The notes under the pieces are model-generated. The model made no database searches and was not told where the DNA came from. It was given only the letters and a program-made list of their open reading frames with translations. The translations under genes were made by a program, and so were the position numbers. Of a stretch of DNA of 44,561 nucleotides, positions 41,708 to 44,561 are shown piece by piece. Within the stretch, counting starts at the first letter, position 1. Each line of letters begins with the position of its first letter. The stretch is from DATBDM01 sp034664425 (GTDB lineage: Bacteria > Actinomycetota > Thermoleophilia > Solirubrobacterales > Solirubrobacteraceae), in contig JAXDHR010000062.1 of the NCBI GenBank assembly GCA_034664425.1, positions 1 through 44,561 of the forward strand. The letters run 5' to 3'.

Positions 41708-43067
41708 CCGCGGCGCGCGCGGCTTCCATGACGGCCTCCGAGAGCGTCGGGTGGCCGTGCACGGTCCGCGCGACCTCCTGGAAGCCGCCCTCGAGCGCCT
41801 TCGCGTTGACGAGCTCCTGGATCAGCTCCGTGGCACGCATGCCGACGATGTGGCCGCCGACGAGCTCGCCGTAGCGCTTGTCGCCGATGATCTTGATCAT
41901 GCCGCCGCGGTCGCCGTAGACGGTGCCGGCGCCGACCGCGCCGTAGGGCACCTTGCCGACCACGACGTCCATGCCCTGCTCGCGCGCCTGCGCTTCGGTG
42001 AGCCCGAACGAGCCGACGTTGGGGGAGCAGAACGTCGCGCGTGGGATGTCGATGTAGTCGAGCGGATGCGTCTCCCGGCCGGCGATCGCCTCGGCCGCGA
42101 TGATCCCCTCGTCGGAGGCCTTGTGCGCGAGCGCCGGGCCGTGCACGAGGTCGCCGATCGCGTAGACGCCGTTCGCCGAGGTCTTCTGCGTGCCGTCGAC
42201 GTCGATCAGCCCGCGGTCGTCGAGCTTGACGCCGGCGTCGTCGAGGCCGAGGCCCTCGACGTCGGGTCCGCGGCCGGCGGCGATGATCAGGAAGTCGACC
42301 TCGCCCTGCTGGTCGCCGAAGGTGAAGGTGACCTTCTCGCCGGTGTCCCGGACGTTCTCGACGAGTGTGCCGGTGTGGATCGACATGCTCTTGGCCAGAA
42401 CGCGCGCCGCGACGCGCGAGATGTCGACGTCCTCGGTCGGCAGCACGCGGTCGAGCGCTTCGAAGAGCATGACCTCGGTGCCGAGACGGCCGTAGGCCGA
42501 CGCGATCTCCGCCCCGGAGGCTCCGGCGCCCACGACCGCGATGCGGCCGGGCAGCTCGGTCATGCCCCAGGCCTCCTCGGTGCCGATCACGCGGCCGCCG
42601 AACTGCGTCCCCGGAATCGGCTTGGGGATCGAGCCGGTGGCGATGATCACGCCCTTGGTCGCCTCGACCTCGGTGCCGTCGAAGTTGCCGCCGACCTTCA
42701 CGTTGCCGTCGCCGGTGACCGCGCCGTGGCCCTCGATGACCTCGATCTTGTTCTTCTTGAACAGCCCGCCGACGCCGCCGACGAGCGTGGCGATCACCTT
42801 CTGGCGGCGCTCGGTCACCTTGGCGAAGTCGATCGAGCGCCCATCGACGGCGATGCCGAAGTCGCCGGCCTCGTCGATCTCGGAGAGGATGTCGGCCGTG
42901 CGCAGGACGGCCTTGGCGGGGATGCAGGCGTAGTTGAGGCAGCGGCCGCCGATCTTGTCCCGTTCGACGACGGCGGTCTTGAGGCCGAGCTGGGCGGCGC
43001 GGATGGCGGCCACGTAGCCGCCGGGCCCCGAGCCGATGACGATGACGTCGTACGAGGAGTCGGGCAT
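41685..43067 (-). CDS. lpdA: Dihydrolipoamide dehydrogenase (E3)
   Basis: 460 residues. FAD site DVIVIGSGPGGYVAAIRAAQ, redox disulphide GGRCLNYACIPAK (CX4C), NAD-binding GRIAVVGAGASGAEIASAYG, the second FAD motif VYAIGDLVHGPALAHKASDE, and the C-terminal catalytic His-Glu pair VHGHPTLSEAVMEA. It re-oxidises dihydrolipoamide on E2 proteins. It probably serves both E1-E2 systems in this window, neither of which has its own E3. It lies downstream of thiE and a small membrane protein gene. Confidence 0.95.
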   Translation of the reverse strand: MPDSSYDVIVIGSGPGGYVAAIRAAQLGLKTAVVERDKIGGRCLNYACIPAKAVLRTADILSEIDEAGDFGIAVDGRSIDFAKVTERRQKVIATLVGGVGGLFKKNKIEVIEGHGAVTGDGNVKVGGNFDGTEVEATKGVIIATGSIPKPIPGTQFGGRVIGTEEAWGMTELPGRIAVVGAGASGAEIASAYGRLGTEVMLFEALDRVLPTEDVDISRVAARVLAKSMSIHTGTLVENVRDTGEKVTFTFGDQQGEVDFLIIAAGRGPDVEGLGLDDAGVKLDDRGLIDVDGTQKTSANGVYAIGDLVHGPALAHKASDEGIIAAEAIAGRETHPLDYIDIPRATFCSPNVGSFGLTEAQAREQGMDVVVGKVPYGAVGAGTVYGDRGGMIKIIGDKRYGELVGGHIVGMRATELIQELVNAKALEGGFQEVARTVHGHPTLSEAVMEAARAADGWLIHG

Positions 43068-43121
43068 GGCGTTCCGCTGAGGCTAGCCGATGGGCGCGCG
43101 GTCGCGCTCAGCCGTCCGCGG

Positions 43122-43586
43122 TCACTGCCGCCGCTCCCGCGGCGGCCGCCGCGGCATCTGGATGCGGGCCATGATCCGGATCAGGAACCAGAACAGCGGG
43201 GCGGCGATCACGATCACCGCCGCGCACAGCAGCGCGGCGACGCCGTTGGCCGCGACCATCAGCGACAGCGCGGCGTACACGATCGACACGCCGAGCAGCG
43301 CCTCGAAGCCGAGCACCGCCCAGTAGCGCTTCTGCCACAGCCCGACGGCGGCCATGCCCATGATCAGCGCGAACAGCAGGCCGCCGGCCACGGGGCTCTT
43401 GCCCTGGACCTGCACGCCGGCCGCGAGCGCGATCACGTTGGAGAGCGCGATCACCAGCGCGAGCAGCGCCGACAACCTCAGCGCGAGCGGTCGCTCCTCG
43501 CGCGCGAGCGGCCGCAGGCCCGCCCGGATGCGCTCGTCGCGCTCGCGCGAGCGGGAGTAGCCCCGTTCGGAGTCACCGCGCGCCAA
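43122..43586 (-). CDS. Hypothetical four-helix membrane protein
   Basis: 154 residues with a charged cytoplasmic N-terminus (about 33 residues rich in Arg and Glu), four membrane helices (LRLSALLALVIALSNVIALA; VAGGLLFALIMGMAAVGLW; YWAVLGFEALLGVSIVYAAL; GVAALLCAAVIVIAAPLFWF) and a basic Pro/Arg tail. The best start is TTG 43586, overlapping the thiE stop by 14 nt. No family recognised. It lies 54 nt before lpdA and is probably cotranscribed with it. Confidence 0.7.
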   Translation of the reverse strand: MARGDSERGYSRSRERDERIRAGLRPLAREERPLALRLSALLALVIALSNVIALAAGVQVQGKSPVAGGLLFALIMGMAAVGLWQKRYWAVLGFEALLGVSIVYAALSLMVAANGVAALLCAAVIVIAAPLFWFLIRIMARIQMPRRPPRERRQ

Positions 43587-44214
43587 CGCCGCTCTCCAGT
43601 GCCCGGGTCAGCTCGCGGGCCGCGGCCTCGGGGTCGACGGCCTCGGCGATCGCGCGCACGACGACGATCCGGCGCGCGCCGGCCGCGAGCACGGCAGGCG
43701 CGGTCGACGGGTCGATGCCGCCGATCGCGAACCACGGCGTCGAGGGGCCGACCCGGGCAGCGTGCTCGACGTAGGCGAGCCCGGCCGCGGGGCGCCCGGG
43801 CTTGGTCGGCGTCGCATGGACCGGGCCGACGGCGAGGTAGTCGACATCGGGGTCCGCGTCGGCTTCGGCGAGCTGGTCGGGAGCGTGGGTCGAGCGGCCG
43901 ATGATCCGGTCGGGCCCGATGGCTGCGCGCGCCTGCGCCGGGGTCGCATCGTCCTGGCCGACGTGCACGCCGTCCGCGCCGCACGCCTCGACGAGGTCGG
44001 GCCGGTCGTTGAGCACGAACAGCGCGCCGGCGCCGTCGGCGGCGGCGCGGAACGCCCGTGCGGCCGCGACGAGCTCCGCGTCGCCGGCGAGCGTCTTGTC
44101 GCGCAGCTGGATCACGTCGACCCCACCGCGCAGCGCGGCGTCGAGGAACGCGCGCGGCCGCGCGTCGCAGACGAGGTACAGCCGCGCGGCGGACAGGCGC
44201 TCCCGGAGGGTCAC
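43573..44214 (-). CDS. thiE: Thiamine-phosphate synthase
   Basis: 213 residues from GTG 44214. TIM-barrel motifs are in order: LYLVCDARP, DVIQLRDK, LFVLNDRPDLVEACGADGVH with VGQDD, IIGRSTHAPDQ, YLAVGPVHATPTKPGR and WFAIGGID, ending in the phosphate-binding VVVRAI. It joins HMP-PP and thiazole phosphate to thiamine phosphate. TPP made from this is the cofactor of the two E1 enzymes in the window. It is divergent from the riboswitch and thiO; no riboswitch of its own is visible on the minus strand. Confidence 0.93.
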   Translation of the reverse strand: MTLRERLSAARLYLVCDARPRAFLDAALRGGVDVIQLRDKTLAGDAELVAAARAFRAAADGAGALFVLNDRPDLVEACGADGVHVGQDDATPAQARAAIGPDRIIGRSTHAPDQLAEADADPDVDYLAVGPVHATPTKPGRPAAGLAYVEHAARVGPSTPWFAIGGIDPSTAPAVLAAGARRIVVVRAIAEAVDPEAAARELTRALESGVGAR

Positions 44215-44326
44215 GCGGCTGAGTCTGGCAGGGGTGCCCCGAGCGCCGGGCGCACGGCCGGCGGCGCGCGCCGGACGGGGCGCGGAAGCGGCCGTTCGGA
44301 CCGCGTTCCCCACCGCGACACGGCGC

Positions 44327-44332
44327 TACGAT
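44327..44332 (+). promoter_or_regulatory. Candidate -10 box (TACGAT) for the riboswitch transcript
   Basis: TACGAT matches TANNNT and would start transcription at about 44339-44341, exactly at the 5' strand of the riboswitch P1 helix. Confidence 0.5.
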
Positions 44333-44340
44333 GCACGTGT

Positions 44341-44421
44341 CCTACGGGAGCCCGGCACGGGCTGAGAGGGCGCCGCCGCGGCGCCGACCGTCGAACCTGA
44401 TCCGGGTAACGCCGGCGTAGG
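44341..44421 (+). promoter_or_regulatory. TPP riboswitch (thi box)
   Basis: P1 is formed by CCTACG (44341-44346) and CGTAGG (44416-44421). The CTGAGA signature lies at 44362-44367, a variable GC hairpin (P3a) at about 44369-44385, and the conserved GAACCTGATCCGGGTAA at about 44393-44409. Its 3' P1 strand touches the GGAGG at 44421-44425, so TPP binding probably hides the ribosome-binding site of the downstream gene. That means translational control without a separate terminator. Confidence 0.93.
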
Positions 44422-44431
44422 GAGGCACCGC

Positions 44432-44561
44432 ATCACCCACCCGCACGCAGAGCTCGATGTCGCCGTCGCCGGCGGTGGGCCGATCGGGCTGGCGATCGCC
44501 TGGCGCGCGGCCGCGCGCGGCCTGCGGACCGCCGTCGTCGACGCCGGCGAGCCCCGCGCCT
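44432..44561 (+). CDS. thiO: ThiO-like FAD-dependent oxidoreductase (glycine oxidase), 5' part, AUC start
   Basis: The frame runs off the window end; 43 codons are visible. It reads a short N-terminus, then DVAVAGGGPIGLAIAWRAAA, the FAD-binding GxGxxG with the ThiO-type IAWRAA, and TAVVDAGEPRA. Thiamine context (riboswitch, thiE) makes glycine oxidase ThiO, which supplies the imine for the thiazole ring, the best call. There is no in-frame ATG, GTG or TTG between the riboswitch and the FAD motif. GGAGG 44421-44425 stands 6 nt before ATC 44432, which is therefore the proposed start. Confidence 0.75.
   Translation, partial: MTHPHAELDVAVAGGGPIGLAIAWRAAARGLRTAVVDAGEPRA

Overview
This window is a very GC-rich stretch of chromosome with densely packed genes. 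The organism is most likely a deep-branching actinobacterium of the class Thermoleophilia (Solirubrobacterales: Solirubrobacter/Conexibacter/Baekduia-like). The grounds are extreme GC, an acidic protein starting MGLLDDAIREHLELKR, a secreted protein built on NGSVTGxDLK repeats, apparently leaderless genes with a TANNNT box 5-9 nt before the start codon, and a crt cluster containing CruF and type-2 IPP isomerase. The taxon is inferred from style and gene content, not from a marker-gene search.

Layout. 1-5441: end of an unknown gene, a secreted BNR/Asp-box protein, a frameshifted EAL-domain relic, and an orphan CHASE/PAS/GAF NarL-type histidine kinase. 5438-11690 (minus): a tight operon of membrane acyltransferase (AT3), MFS transporter, SGNH hydrolase, acyl-CoA ligase-like ANL enzyme and sugar-binding lipoprotein. 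It looks like an extracytoplasmic acylation or uptake module and lies on the 3' side of a tRNA-Ala(CGC). 12240-15820: a membrane diguanylate cyclase, an acidic hypothetical protein, a secreted repeat protein and an unusual tRNA-Ala(UGC). 15831-25546: an HDAC-like deacetylase, then a carotenoid region (GT2 glycosyltransferase, PlsY-like acyltransferase, CrtA-like monooxygenase, CrtD/CrtI-like desaturase, CruF hydratase, an unknown secreted protein, CrtB, CrtI, Idi2). 25583-29284 (minus): D,D-carboxypeptidase, a 60-residue membrane protein, rhomboid protease, LipA and LipB.

29326-38618 carries two complete E1alpha-E1beta-E2 sets of 2-oxoacid dehydrogenase complexes (a BCKDH-like set and a PDH-like set) separated by two plus-strand hypothetical genes. 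The shared E3 (lipoamide dehydrogenase) is at 41685-43067. Together with LipA and LipB this supplies lipoate synthesis, lipoylated E2 and lipoamide re-oxidation. 38659-41707 holds small accessory genes: SRPBCC, LysR, a CTP-synthase-like glutamine amidotransferase with a coupled 31-residue ORF, an 80-residue protein and a DsbA/HCCA-isomerase-like protein. The window ends with thiE and, divergently, a TPP riboswitch before a ThiO-like gene whose only plausible start is AUC. TPP is the cofactor of both E1 enzymes, so the right half is metabolically coherent.

The most interesting observations are: (1) a carotenoid locus with a GT2 enzyme and a PlsY-family acyltransferase, suggesting acylated glycosyl-carotenoids; (2) a 46-bp palindromic element embedded in frame in the crtD-like gene; (3) an AT3/SGNH pair split by an MFS gene and joined to an acyl-activating enzyme; (4) convergent gene pairs that repeatedly share a CTAG as overlapping stop codons; (5) the AUC-start thiO behind a riboswitch; (6) a tRNA-Ala with an atypical D-arm.
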